DNA of 64,000 nt from Pseudomonadota bacterium (GCA_021781515.1 JAJXWR010000001.1:1-64000), one strand, 5' to 3'. Positions 1 through 9,040 are shown, counted from the stretch's first letter. Made by a program: numbers and translations. The notes: generated by a model not told the origin, from the letters alone.

Positions 1-59
1 AAAAAGGGACACTCAATGGGTCGCCAAAGGGAGGAACGTCGAGTCCTTGGAGCAGTTTG

Positions 60-145
60 CGTCAAAAGTTCTCTGCTTGGTCTGAGTAGGAGTAATATCC
101 TATGCCCCAAGATAAACAGAGAACCCCTTGGCTTTAGCCATGGGG
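60..145 (+). ncRNA. IS200/IS605 right end with omegaRNA-like fold
   Basis: Three nested or adjacent pairings are visible: GTTCTCTG at 68-75 pairs with CAGAGAAC at 117-124; CTTGG at 76-80 pairs with CCAAG at 107-111; TAGGA at 87-91 pairs with TCCTA at 98-102. A strong hairpin follows at 125-145 with a GGCTTTAGCC core. A multi-stem scaffold ending in a GGCTTTAGCC-type hairpin is what is found at the 3' end of IS200/IS605 tnpB genes, where the transcript serves as the guide-RNA scaffold of TnpB. The tnpB gene itself would lie to the left of the window; I could not identify a TnpB C-terminus in bases 1-80. Strand and function are inferred from that resemblance. Confidence 0.5.
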
Positions 146-277
146 AGTGTCAGAATATATCTGTTGCCCATGCTGATTTAATAATCTCAGGTCATGAAGT
201 TTGTCATGCTGAAAAAGAATGATATAATATATTGATTTTTAAGCAAAAAATAACAACAAAACAAATGATGTTGTTAT

Positions 278-285
278 TGTCGCAC
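278..285. repeat. 8-bp target-site duplication, left copy (IS66)
   Basis: TGTCGCAC directly abuts the left inverted end of the IS66 element and recurs at 2001-2008 directly after the right end. Eight base pairs is the duplication length known for the IS66 family. Confidence 0.9.
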
Positions 286-2000
286 GTAACTGCTCACCCC
301 CCCCCCCACCTATGGCTGGATATCACCTGACAGAGCCATTTGGATGGCGACGAGAGGATTGTGCCCTTTGCTCGCCATCGATTGCAGATAACTTGAGATA
401 CGACAATAAGCCTCAGCGTATTGTACGGTTCGAAAACAGCCTGAGACTTTTTGTTTGACCTTGGCCATTCTCAAGTCCCGCTCACCCCGATTATTGGTGA
501 ATGGAACCTGAGCATTCGCAGCAAACAGCAGGACGGCTTTTTCATGTTTTTTCAACCGCTCCCATAGATTGTGGGCATCAGATTTAGCGAGTTTACCTCT
601 TTGGCCTGGGGTTCGGGGTTCGATGGGCGGCATCTGCTTAGCACCTCGGGTCAGGATGTTCCGGTAGCGCTTTTGCAGGTTGGTATATTCGCGTTCGTTC
701 AGGCATTTTTCGGCACGGTCTGAGACTTTAGCACAGGTTTCCTGCAGGAGACGCTTCATGGCACGTGCCCAAGGGTAGTCATGAGCATCGATGATAAAGC
801 GTAACTCCCGCACCAAATGGGCGCCACACAACCCATGTCCGCAATACCCATAGGACAGATAGGAAGCCCAACAATCATGGATGATGGTCCCACCATAGTT
901 GGGAATAATGGCGATCTTCTCAATAGCCTCCTTGCCTCGTTTGGAATGAAGGAACTTGAGCGTTATGGGCCCCGATGAATAGACGTGAATCCAGTAATTG
1001 CGTTTATCAACCCGCAAAGATGTTTCATCTACATGAAGCACGGAACTCGCCAGCAATTGGGCCTTGGCCTGCTGCTCCCATCCTTCAAGTGCCTGATGCA
1101 GCCGCCACACGAACTTCAGTAGGGTGGCGGCGGACAGCATCTCTCCGATCATCGCATTGATCAGTTTTTGCACACGCCCAATGGCGACCATCTGGCCAAG
1201 CATCAGGTTGATCGCAAAGGCCTTGAGACCTAGACCATACTGCAATGGACTGGGCATGTTCTCTGGAAACGTACCCATGACCTGCTTATTGCAACAGGGG
1301 CACTGCTTGAGTTGCGCATCCACATGCGTCACGACTTTTTCAAACACGATGTCGATCGTTGTACGCCGTTGATGAGCCACACAGGGCTCCTGAGTCAAAT
1401 CTTCACCACAGGCATCGCAAAAGGACACATGGGAAATCTGGACCGTCTCACGGGTGCGCGTATGTGCCGGAGGTTCCTCCGGAGGACCATTACCCTGAGA
1501 GCCTTGGGAAAGGGCGCTGTTGTCCTTGTCAGATTTGGAGGGTGGAATGCTGGAATTGGCGCTTGTTTTGGACGTGAGCTTTTCCAGGAAAACAGCCAGA
1601 ATCAGATCAATAACCATGAGCATGCTGCTCATCAAGAGCTTAACTTCTGCGGACACCAAATTCCGACTGCACAGCGCCTCGAAATCAAGTTTGATTCGGG
1701 ATACTTCACTTCGGACTGATTCCTTATTAATGCTTGCCATTGATACCCAAGGCCATCGCTTTGCTTGAATAGCGCCATGATATCACGGCTTTTTTTGACC
1801 CTCTGAGCGTCCCATGGCAGGGCAAATCGGGATTTTTTGATTCTCACAGAGAATGACGTGGCGAACGTCGCAACAAAAGGCGTTAAGCGGTGTTCATGGA
1901 CGATTTTTAAGGCAATGCTGAATGTCGGGAAAAATCACCAAAAAATCATGTCAAGAAAAATTTTAAATATTTTCGCTGACTTCAGGGGGTGAGCAGTTAC
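286..2000 (-). mobile_element. IS66-family insertion sequence, apparently intact
   Basis: The element is 1715 bp. Its ends are perfect 15-bp inverted repeats: GTAACTGCTCACCCC at 286-300 and its reverse complement at 1986-2000. They begin with the GTAA typical of IS66. It carries one transposase and lacks the two small accessory genes (tnpA, tnpB) found in canonical IS66, as in the single-gene ISBst12-like branch. A run of 11 C lies just inside the left end, and about 245 bp of non-coding sequence precede the transposase. Perfect ends and target duplication suggest recent insertion. Confidence 0.92.
310..1740 (-). CDS. IS66-family transposase (TnpC-type)
   Basis: This 476-residue DDE transposase catalyses movement of the surrounding IS66 element. 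A helical N-terminus with a short low-complexity Ser/Pro/Gly stretch (residues 60-95) is followed by a Cys-rich zinc-binding region (C108, C111, C147, C149, C150). The catalytic core has Asp in HVDET (D238), Asp in IIHDCW (D289) and Glu in NNRGERDLR (E420), the usual IS66 acidic triad. The frame is uninterrupted and full length for the family. The ATG at 1740 is the first good start; further upstream inside the element there is no other gene. It is probably functional. Confidence 0.93.
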   Translation of the reverse strand: MASINKESVRSEVSRIKLDFEALCSRNLVSAEVKLLMSSMLMVIDLILAVFLEKLTSKTSANSSIPPSKSDKDNSALSQGSQGNGPPEEPPAHTRTRETVQISHVSFCDACGEDLTQEPCVAHQRRTTIDIVFEKVVTHVDAQLKQCPCCNKQVMGTFPENMPSPLQYGLGLKAFAINLMLGQMVAIGRVQKLINAMIGEMLSAATLLKFVWRLHQALEGWEQQAKAQLLASSVLHVDETSLRVDKRNYWIHVYSSGPITLKFLHSKRGKEAIEKIAIIPNYGGTIIHDCWASYLSYGYCGHGLCGAHLVRELRFIIDAHDYPWARAMKRLLQETCAKVSDRAEKCLNEREYTNLQKRYRNILTRGAKQMPPIEPRTPGQRGKLAKSDAHNLWERLKKHEKAVLLFAANAQVPFTNNRGERDLRMAKVKQKVSGCFRTVQYAEAYCRISSYLQSMASKGHNPLVAIQMALSGDIQP

Positions 2001-2008
2001 TGTCGCAC
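2001..2008. repeat. 8-bp target-site duplication, right copy (IS66)
   Basis: This is the second copy of TGTCGCAC, immediately outside the right inverted end of the IS66 element. Confidence 0.9.
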
Positions 2009-2435
2009 CATACAAAAATCAAATCACTCATAAATCCTGATACACATTCTTTCGTATTGCCAAAATTAACCTCGGATTTTTTGAAACGCAATGATAATCA
2101 GATAGCCAATCTATTCAGTAGTGTGTCAACGGAGGGAGAAAAAGGGCAGTAATGGTTGTGGCTCAAGTCTTAATCCCTTTTAGATCAGGGCTCGATTCCG
2201 ACTTACTGGACCAGTCACATTTGCCGGCCCCGTGAAGTAACAATATTGCAATTACACATGTGATTAAAGACGATGATGCTCGGGTGTAGAGCCATCGGTC
2301 ATTGTGTGGATCGCTTCACAGTTGCGACTGATTCCGGTGGTAACATCCGATAGGCGGTGTAATCTGCCTTATGAGTAACCGCCGAAAAATAGTTGTTTTA
2401 TGGTGTGATAGGGTACTATGTATCTATAGACTTTC
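2009..2435. other. Non-coding gap upstream of the pilin cluster
   Basis: I see no gene in these 427 bp between the IS66 element and the first minor pilin. A weak stem (GGCGGT at 2353-2358 with ACCGCC at 2378-2383) lies about 50 bp before the pilin gene. It could belong to the leader or promoter region of the pilus operon, which must start here, but no convincing -35/-10 pair stands out. Confidence 0.5.
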
Positions 2436-3041
2436 ATGGGCTGTGACCGGCGGCAGGGGCATATCGATGTGAGCAGGATACACAACAGCATTAAAGATAC
2501 AGTGTTCTTTGCACCAGGCTTTACTTTGCTGGAACTGGTCACGACAGTGGCTATTGTCGGCATTGTTTCGGCCATGGCCATCAGTTTGTACCAGACAAGT
2601 GTAGCGAAAAACCGTATTGGCACGGAGATCAATACGTTCATGACGGATCTGACGTTCGCTGCGGCTGAAGCGGTGCGTACTGGTCAGGACGTTACGTTGT
2701 GTGTGTCGGTGAATGGGACGAGTTGTAGTACCTCAACGTTGTGGAGTCAGGGCTGGATTATTTTTGATGATCCAACAGGATCGCAGCAAACGGTAACAGG
2801 GACGGTCATTCGGCGGCGGCAGCCGGCTTTTTCCGGTGGGGACAGTTTTACAGCGGATAATGCGATTGCTGCAGTGACCTGGAACCGCGGGGGCTATGTG
2901 TCCAGTATTGCGCCGACCATTGCGCAAGTGACGTTTACTGATCATGCATCGACGGTGTCGACAGCGACGACGCTTTGTGTGGCGCTTGGGTTTTTGGGGC
3001 AAGTGACTTCAGAGAATCCGGGGCAGGGGAATTGCCAATGA
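2436..3041 (+). CDS. fimT: FimT/GspH-type minor pilin
   Basis: A minor (pseudo)pilin of the type IV pilus, expected in the inner membrane before being built into the pilus base or tip. After a long leader the prepilin peptidase site reads G-FTLLE, with Phe+1 and Glu+5, followed by a hydrophobic helix (VTTVAIVGIVSAMAI). The rest is a GspH-like globular domain rich in Ser/Thr, with cysteine pairs in CVSVNGTSC and near the C-terminus. The ATG at 2436 gives an unusually long leader; GTG at 2469 is an alternative start. The stop overlaps the next start (ATGA at 3038), so it is the first gene of the pilV-pilW-pilX-pilY1-pilE operon. Confidence 0.85.
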   Translation: MGCDRRQGHIDVSRIHNSIKDTVFFAPGFTLLELVTTVAIVGIVSAMAISLYQTSVAKNRIGTEINTFMTDLTFAAAEAVRTGQDVTLCVSVNGTSCSTSTLWSQGWIIFDDPTGSQQTVTGTVIRRRQPAFSGGDSFTADNAIAAVTWNRGGYVSSIAPTIAQVTFTDHASTVSTATTLCVALGFLGQVTSENPGQGNCQ

Positions 3042-3613
3042 ATGCTTCTGGTGGATTCAGCATGATTGAACTGATGGTAGCGGTATTGATCATTTCGGTG
3101 GGTCTGCTGGGAGTCGCCAAGATTGATGCGGTAACGGTCAGTGAAGGGACGGTGTCTACTGTGCGTCTGGCGATTGTGAATGATGTGGCCAGTCTGGCCG
3201 GGGCGATGCGTGCCAATGAAATGTACTGGCAGACCAGTACGGTGCCAACTTTTGTCAGTGTGTCGGCAGGAACGGCACAACAAGGAGGATCGACGTTGTC
3301 GGTGACAGCCCCGTCGGAGTTGATGTCTTCGCAGATTCCTTCGGGAAATTGTACGAATTCTTCCTTGGCCTGTACACCGGCACAAATGGCGGCACTGGAT
3401 TTACAGCAGTATGCTACGGTCCTGTCCCAGGTGATTCCTGGGGGTTTCAGCAGTATCAGTTGTACGCAGGCAGCTTCTGCGACCTCGCCGGCAATCTGCC
3501 AGGTCAGTGTTCAATGGAGCGAGAATCAGGTGGCCATTAATAATGCTGTGCATGCGGCGGCAGCCAAGCAGCCGACTCAAACGCAGATTTATACGCAGAT
3601 GGTGCAACCATGA
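3038..3613 (+). CDS. pilV: Type IV pilus minor pilin PilV
   Basis: A 191-residue minor pilin with a very short leader (MNASGG) cut before FSMIE, which keeps Glu+5, then a hydrophobic helix (LMVAVLIISVGLLGVA). The sequence IISVGLLG is characteristic of PilV, which belongs to the priming tip complex of minor pilins and PilY1. The ATG at 3038 overlaps the fimT stop and has a purine-rich GGGGCAGGGGA just upstream; a longer in-frame version from 2975 would run inside fimT and is less likely. The gene ends by overlapping pilW by 4 bp. Confidence 0.85.
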   Translation: MNASGGFSMIELMVAVLIISVGLLGVAKIDAVTVSEGTVSTVRLAIVNDVASLAGAMRANEMYWQTSTVPTFVSVSAGTAQQGGSTLSVTAPSELMSSQIPSGNCTNSSLACTPAQMAALDLQQYATVLSQVIPGGFSSISCTQAASATSPAICQVSVQWSENQVAINNAVHAAAAKQPTQTQIYTQMVQP

Positions 3614-4416
3614 GCTTACGCAGCGCCTTCAGAGGGCAGGCGGGTTATAGTCTGGTGGAATTGTTGGTGGCGATGACCATGGGGCTGTTTGTGATGGCCG
3701 GTATACTGTCGGTCTTGCTGACTGTGTATCGAACCAGTCAGGGACAAAACCAGACGACCCAGTTGGCCAATAATGCATATTTTGCGCTGAATCTGTTGAC
3801 GCAAACGATTCAGGCATCGGGGTATATTCCGGATCCAACCACGGAGTCAACGAGCACTGCAATGCCAGCGACGGCGTTGTATGCGCAGGCTGGGCAGTTT
3901 ATTAGCGGTACTTATGGGGGGACGACCCAAAGTGATACGTTGTCGGTACGCTACGTGTCTGGACTGATCAATGACCAGATCGGGCAGCAGGATACTCAGA
4001 TCAACTGTATTGGTCGGGGCCTGCCTACTGGGGTGGTCGCCAATAATCCTTCGACGTTCTATATTTTTGATCAGACGTTGCAGGTGGACACTAACGGTAA
4101 TCTGGTCTGTATGTACACCGGAGAGACTTTTAATCCGCAGACACAGGTAACGACCATTACGGAGCCGACGAGCACCTACACCCTGCTAGGAAGTAGTAAC
4201 AATAAAGTTTTCAATCAATTGAGCGTTCTTTATGGTGTTGATACCAATGGAGATGGTTCAGTGGATACGTACGAGAATGCCTCACAGGTGACCAATTGGT
4301 CGCAGGTGCTTTCGGTACAAATCATCCTGGTACTCAACAATCCTTTGGCAGCACAGGCGGGTCAACCGGCAACGTTGACCTACAGTAAAACCATACCATT
4401 GATGAATCACTCATGA
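3610..4416 (+). CDS. pilW: Type IV pilus minor pilin PilW
   Basis: A 268-residue prepilin-like protein, the largest of the minor pilins here, matching PilW. The leader ends at G-YSLVE with Glu+5 kept, followed by LLVAMTMGLFVMAGILSVLL. The globular region is long and rich in Thr, Gln and Asn. It contains a DTNGDGSVD segment around residue 218 that resembles a calcium-binding loop, though its function is not established. PilW is needed for minor pilin assembly and PilY1 display. Four-base overlaps with pilV and pilX indicate translational coupling. Confidence 0.83.
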   Translation: MSLRSAFRGQAGYSLVELLVAMTMGLFVMAGILSVLLTVYRTSQGQNQTTQLANNAYFALNLLTQTIQASGYIPDPTTESTSTAMPATALYAQAGQFISGTYGGTTQSDTLSVRYVSGLINDQIGQQDTQINCIGRGLPTGVVANNPSTFYIFDQTLQVDTNGNLVCMYTGETFNPQTQVTTITEPTSTYTLLGSSNNKVFNQLSVLYGVDTNGDGSVDTYENASQVTNWSQVLSVQIILVLNNPLAAQAGQPATLTYSKTIPLMNHS

Positions 4417-4997
4417 AAATTTTTTTTAGGTGTGATGTGCAGCAGCGGCGTGGTTTTATCTTGCTCAATAGTCTGGTGCTGCTGCTGATATTGACCATTT
4501 TGGCCGTTGGATTGTTCAAAATGGTGGGTGAACAGCATCATGTGACCGCGGCGATGCGCGATAAACAACTGGCAGTTACCAATGCCCTGAGTGCGGAGCA
4601 ATATGCGGAATGGTGGGTGTTGCAGGGGAGTGGTGCTGCCAATACAGGCGTCTGTACGACAACGGCAACGACCAGTACCGCCATGGTGTGCACCAATCCA
4701 TTAGTGGCTCCGGTGACGCTGCCCTGGACGGCACTGGATTCCAGTGGTACGGCACAGAACGTTGGGGTGACGTATGTGCCGCCGGCTAATCTCCTGAACA
4801 TCAGTACGTCAGGAGGGGCGAATGTCGTGTATGCCAGCCCGGGGTTTTACGTTCAGTATGCGGGACCCAGTGCGGATGGTCAGGGGATTTTGTATCAGAT
4901 CAACGCTTATGGGTATGGGGGCGCAGCAGACTCTGTGGGTGTGGTGCAGGATACCTATGAAGTCACCAGTGGGGTAGTCAACCGGGGAGGTCTCTGA
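4413..4997 (+). CDS. pilX: Type IV pilus assembly protein PilX
   Basis: A 194-residue minor pilin-like protein with a basic leader (QQRRG) before FILLNSLVLLLILTILAVGLF. The fifth residue after the cut is Asn rather than Glu, an acceptable deviation in the PilX/GspK-like members. The position between pilW and pilY1 supports the call more than the sequence, which is poorly conserved. The globular part is short, Ala/Thr/Gly-rich and has two cysteines (CTTTATTSTAMVC). It overlaps pilW by 4 bp and is separated from pilY1 by 2 bp. Confidence 0.78.
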   Translation: MKIFFRCDVQQRRGFILLNSLVLLLILTILAVGLFKMVGEQHHVTAAMRDKQLAVTNALSAEQYAEWWVLQGSGAANTGVCTTTATTSTAMVCTNPLVAPVTLPWTALDSSGTAQNVGVTYVPPANLLNISTSGGANVVYASPGFYVQYAGPSADGQGILYQINAYGYGGAADSVGVVQDTYEVTSGVVNRGGL

Positions 4998-4999
4998 AC

Positions 5000-7900
5000 A
5001 TGTTCAGTCTATTCAAGTGGAGAAGGGCGAGGCCAATCCAGGGAAGCACATGGTTGCTGGCCGTAGTGAGCGGGATGCTTATGCTTAGTCCGGTGGCCCA
5101 GGCGGACGGGACGACGCAAAATATTTCGGAAAATTTCACCGGTACGACCACGGTCAATTCCTGGGAATCCATCAATGCCTGCCTGACAGCGGGGGCCTCG
5201 GCGGAACATCATGCTCCTGTGTTAAGAAGTGGTCAAGTGCCAGGGTGTGCCACCACGGATTTTTTTGGTAATGCGCAAAAAGGCGGCTACAGCAGTGACT
5301 CCCTGGGGAGTGCACCGGACCCGGTGGGCTATGGGGCACTGCGTTTAACCAATGATGGCAATAGTGAATCGGGGGGGATATTCTCAACCACGCCCTTTGA
5401 TGCCAGCAGTGGGGTGAGTATTACCTACATTACCACCAGTTATGAAGGCGATTCAGGGGGCGCTGGTGCCGATGGTGCAGACGGTATTGGTTTTTATTTA
5501 CTGGATGGTTCGCAGTTTAATTTTACCAGTAATAATACCTCAGGAACTGGCTTACCATTGCTGTCTTATAATGCCGACGCCACCAATATTACGCCCGTGG
5601 GTGGCCAGGACGTAGTGGCGCACCTGGGTGCCTGGGGAGGAAGTCTGGGATACAGTTGCAGTAATGTGAATAACCCGTTTAACGGGATGGTGGGGGGGTA
5701 TTTGGGACTGGGTATGGACGAATACGGCAATTTCATGAATTACGGTGACAATACCGCCACCGGTACTGGTTATCATCCCAGTGAAATCGGGATGCGTGGT
5801 CACGGCAATGTGTCGTGGGACTGGCTCAATGCAAACTATAACAGCTACTTGAGTCCAGTGCCGTCCTCCATGATCAACCAAGTGGTAAAAAACACCTGTA
5901 AAACCGGGCTGTTGTATACCACGGATGATAGTGGGAATCTGCAGTTGGCTAAAAATGCCAATGGGAATAACATTCCTGTTGCTGATTTTGCGTACTTGCC
6001 CAACAGTTATGTCTCGTTGCCGGTAAAAATTGCCAATGAGTCAGCCACCCGTCGTGGCCAGGCGACGCCGATCTATTACAAGTTATTGATTTCAGCGCAG
6101 GGAAAAATGACGTTTTCCTATGCTATCAATGGAGGTGCGTTTACGACGCTGATTAACAATAAGGATATTACGGCCAGTAACGGGCCCTTGCCACAAAAAC
6201 TCTATTTCGGTTTTGGGGGTTCAACGGGGGGCAGTCGCAATGTCCATGAGATTACCTGTTTTCAGGCGCAACCTTCGGATATAGCATCCAGCTCAGCGAC
6301 AGCCAATACACAGCAGACGGGAGCCGTACAGACCAGTACCCAAGTGTATTTGGCTTATTATCATCCGAGTGGGTGGTGGGGTAGTCTGCAGTCGTATTAT
6401 TTGACGACGAAAATTAATGGCGGCATTACGACGGTGTCCTTAAATTCTACACCCAATTGGGACAGCACCTGTACCTTGACCGGGGCATCGTTGTTGCCAA
6501 CGGGGGTGTGTCCAGGGGGCTCGGCGTCTATAGGGCAAAGCCCCAGTAACCGGGTCATTCTTACCTGGAATCCATCGACAGGAGCGACCAACGGGTTTAG
6601 CGGTCAAGGGGTTCCGTTCGAGTGGTCGAATACGGACCTGAGCTCGACGCAGCAAACGGCGCTGAGTTCACAGAATCGGCTGAATTTTTTGCGCGGTGAC
6701 CGGAGTAATGAATTGGCCAGTGGTGGTACTTATCGCGATCGGGTAAGCGTACTGGGTGATATTCAGGATTCCAGTCCACAGTGGGTGGGTGCCCCCAGCA
6801 GTCCTTATACCGTTACCTGGAAGGATCAGCTCTACCCCACGGCCACAATGCAGGAAAATTCTCCCACCTATGCCAGTTTTAAATCGGGCAAGGCGCAACG
6901 GGAAGATGTTATTTATGTAGGAGCCAATGACGGATTGTTGCATGGTTTTCGCAGTGGCTATTACACGAATTCAGGCAGTTATGTGGCAACCACGAATGAC
7001 GGGGCCGAAGTACTGGCGTATATGCCACAGGTCGTACTGAACAACATTCATACGACCAGTAATAATTCGTTGGACGTCTCAAATGCCGCTTATGCGCACC
7101 AGTGGTATGTCGATGCGACGCCGGGTGTGGGGGATCTCTATTATTCGGGGGCTTGGCATACCTGGCTAGTGGGGGGCTTGGGAACGGGGCCGGTGCTGGG
7201 TGCGGCGACTTCGGCTCCGGATGTGTATGCCCTGGGTATTACGAATCCGACGCTGTTTGCTGAAACCGGGGCTGCCAGTATTGTCAAGGGCGACTGGACG
7301 CCAGCAACGATCAGTTGCGTTAATGTCAGTTCCTGCGGCAACAATCTGGGGGGGATCTATGGTGATCCGCAGATTCGTCGGCTGCATAACGGAGACTGGG
7401 GCGTTATTTTTGGTAATGGTCTGAACAGTGCCAATGGGACCGCTGGCCTGTTTATCATGGAAATCGTAGCCGCTACCGGCAATATTGAGTTTCGTTATCT
7501 GGACACCGGAGTCGCTGTAGGCAGTAAGGATGGAATTGCTACGGTAGCAGCGGCAGATATGGATGGGGATCATATTACCGATTATGTCTATGCCGGTGAT
7601 TTATTGGGCAATGTCTGGCGTTTCGATCTGACCAGTAATAATCCGGCCAACTGGAAAGTCTCGTCATTTAATGGCAGTTCGTCGGGATCGCCATTATTTA
7701 CCACCGCAATGGGACAGCCCATTACCACTCGGTTGGTGTTGGTCTCGGTGCCTTCGCAACAATCAGCTCAACCCCGATTCATGGTGGAGTTTGGTACGGG
7801 GCAGATTATTGGACAGTCCTGGAATACGGCTGCTGCCTACGCTACTGCGCAGCAGGCCATGTATGGAATATGGGACTGGAATATGAATGCCTGGAATACA

Positions 7901-8497
7901 CTGAACCCCGCTGTCACGTATGCGACGCTCACCGCACCGCAACGCATTGCGCAAAGCAATCTGCAAAAGCAGACAGTGACCAACACCACGACGGGAAGTG
8001 GCGCAGTCGTCGCCTTTCGGCAACTGAGCAGCAATGTCGTGTGCTGGGACAATACCAGTACCTGTAGTTCAGGCAATAATCAGTATGGGTGGGTATTGAA
8101 TTTTCCTGCGACAGGAACATCGGGGGTTTTTGAGCAAGTGATTTATAATCCGATCCTGACCTATGGTCAACTGGTATTCAATACCACGATTCCGCCGACC
8201 TATTCCATTTATAACTGCAATTCCTCGCAACCGAGTGGTTACACGATGTCGCTGAATCCCAATGATGGGGGGGCGACGTTGCATTCTGCCTTCAGTGCAA
8301 CGGTCAATGGCGTGTTTGCGACACCTATACTCAATGGCGCTGAACTGAATGCTACCGGTACACCCTTTGTGCTGTCCATGAATGGCGGTGCCTATCTGGT
8401 GAATCAGACTGTATCGGGACAGGGAGTGGTGCTGCCCTTGAATCCTGCAGGGAATGCAGGAATTGGCAAGCGGTTGAACTGGATGCAACTGCGTTAA
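5000..8497 (+). CDS. pilY1: PilY1/PilC-type pilus tip adhesin with lectin-like N-terminus
   Basis: A secreted 1165-residue protein. A signal peptide ends near AQA (residue 35). Residues about 36-430 have features of an L-type lectin fold: a DGIGFYLLDG segment, GGYLGLGMDEYGNF and GFGGSTGGSRNVHEI. Residues about 560-1150 form the PilY1/PilC beta-propeller, including GGTYRDRVSVLGDIQ, a YVGANDGLLHGF segment, and the calcium loop DMDGDHITD (around residue 853) that controls pilus extension and retraction in known PilY1 proteins. Better-studied PilY1 proteins carry a von Willebrand A domain at the N-terminus; none is seen here. The lectin assignment rests on motif recognition only. It is the tip adhesin of the surrounding minor-pilin operon. 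Confidence 0.85.
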   Translation: MFSLFKWRRARPIQGSTWLLAVVSGMLMLSPVAQADGTTQNISENFTGTTTVNSWESINACLTAGASAEHHAPVLRSGQVPGCATTDFFGNAQKGGYSSDSLGSAPDPVGYGALRLTNDGNSESGGIFSTTPFDASSGVSITYITTSYEGDSGGAGADGADGIGFYLLDGSQFNFTSNNTSGTGLPLLSYNADATNITPVGGQDVVAHLGAWGGSLGYSCSNVNNPFNGMVGGYLGLGMDEYGNFMNYGDNTATGTGYHPSEIGMRGHGNVSWDWLNANYNSYLSPVPSSMINQVVKNTCKTGLLYTTDDSGNLQLAKNANGNNIPVADFAYLPNSYVSLPVKIANESATRRGQATPIYYKLLISAQGKMTFSYAINGGAFTTLINNKDITASNGPLPQKLYFGFGGSTGGSRNVHEITCFQAQPSDIASSSATANTQQTGAVQTSTQVYLAYYHPSGWWGSLQSYYLTTKINGGITTVSLNSTPNWDSTCTLTGASLLPTGVCPGGSASIGQSPSNRVILTWNPSTGATNGFSGQGVPFEWSNTDLSSTQQTALSSQNRLNFLRGDRSNELASGGTYRDRVSVLGDIQDSSPQWVGAPSSPYTVTWKDQLYPTATMQENSPTYASFKSGKAQREDVIYVGANDGLLHGFRSGYYTNSGSYVATTNDGAEVLAYMPQVVLNNIHTTSNNSLDVSNAAYAHQWYVDATPGVGDLYYSGAWHTWLVGGLGTGPVLGAATSAPDVYALGITNPTLFAETGAASIVKGDWTPATISCVNVSSCGNNLGGIYGDPQIRRLHNGDWGVIFGNGLNSANGTAGLFIMEIVAATGNIEFRYLDTGVAVGSKDGIATVAAADMDGDHITDYVYAGDLLGNVWRFDLTSNNPANWKVSSFNGSSSGSPLFTTAMGQPITTRLVLVSVPSQQSAQPRFMVEFGTGQIIGQSWNTAAAYATAQQAMYGIWDWNMNAWNTLNPAVTYATLTAPQRIAQSNLQKQTVTNTTTGSGAVVAFRQLSSNVVCWDNTSTCSSGNNQYGWVLNFPATGTSGVFEQVIYNPILTYGQLVFNTTIPPTYSIYNCNSSQPSGYTMSLNPNDGGATLHSAFSATVNGVFATPILNGAELNATGTPFVLSMNGGAYLVNQTVSGQGVVLPLNPAGNAGIGKRLNWMQLR

Positions 8498-8554
8498 GTT
8501 TCTGCATCTGGAGAGGTTAGTAGATGGAAATTAACAGTTTTTTAGGAGGATATC

Positions 8555-8989
8555 GTGGATTTCGCACAAAGAGGAATGACGTTGATAGAACTGATGGTAG
8601 TGGTGGCGATTGTGGCCATCCTGTTGGCGGTGGCTATTCCCATGTATATGAATCAAGGTATGGAATCCCATCGGACCGATGCCAAAACCGCATTACTGGA
8701 TCTGGCAACGCGGGAAGAACGTTATTATTCAGTGAACAGCGTCTATACCAACGATCCGACGCAGTTGTATGGAGCGGGATCTGCTTTTCCGCTGCAGGTG
8801 GGTTCAGGAACGCCGGATTATCAGATTTCAGTCGTGACCCCGGCAGGAACGGTACCGGCGACCGGGAGTACGTTTAGTTTGTCAGCGGTACCGATCAATA
8901 ATCAGATTTCGGATACGTGCGGGACTTATTTGCTGGATAATACCGGCAACCAGAGCAATTCGGGCAATTCCACGACAAACTGCTGGTAA
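8555..8989 (+). CDS. pilE: PilE-like minor pilin
   Basis: A 144-residue pilin starting with GTG at 8555 behind TTTTTAGGAGGATATC, a strong ribosome binding site. The leader MDFAQRG is cut before MTLIE (Glu+5), followed by LMVVVAIVAILLAVAIPMYMNQGMESHRTDA, the classic pilin helix. A DATREERYYS-type segment and a C-terminal disulfide-sized loop (CGTYLLDNTGN to the final CW) fit PilE minor pilins downstream of pilY1. It ends the pilus operon. It could be taken for a major pilin, but position and length favour a minor one. Confidence 0.85.
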   Translation: MDFAQRGMTLIELMVVVAIVAILLAVAIPMYMNQGMESHRTDAKTALLDLATREERYYSVNSVYTNDPTQLYGAGSAFPLQVGSGTPDYQISVVTPAGTVPATGSTFSLSAVPINNQISDTCGTYLLDNTGNQSNSGNSTTNCW

Positions 8990-9034
8990 TGTTACGTTAA
9001 AGTGTTTAAACGGTATTTTATCTGAAAAGCCGGA

Positions 9035-9040
9035 TATAAT
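9035..9040 (+). promoter_or_regulatory. Possible -10 box for the acyltransferase
   Basis: A perfect TATAAT lies 65 bp before the acyltransferase start in the gap after pilE. No good -35 sits at 17 bp, so this is a tentative call. Confidence 0.3.

Noticed and set aside
16-222. A 68-codon open frame at the left edge
   Set aside because: It runs through the folded RNA-like stems and the hairpin, has no ribosome binding site and resembles no protein; RNA structure explains the sequence better.
2975-3037. Longer start for pilV
   Set aside because: It would overlap fimT by 67 bp and add an unlikely leader; ATG 3038 with a four-base overlap and short leader is typical.
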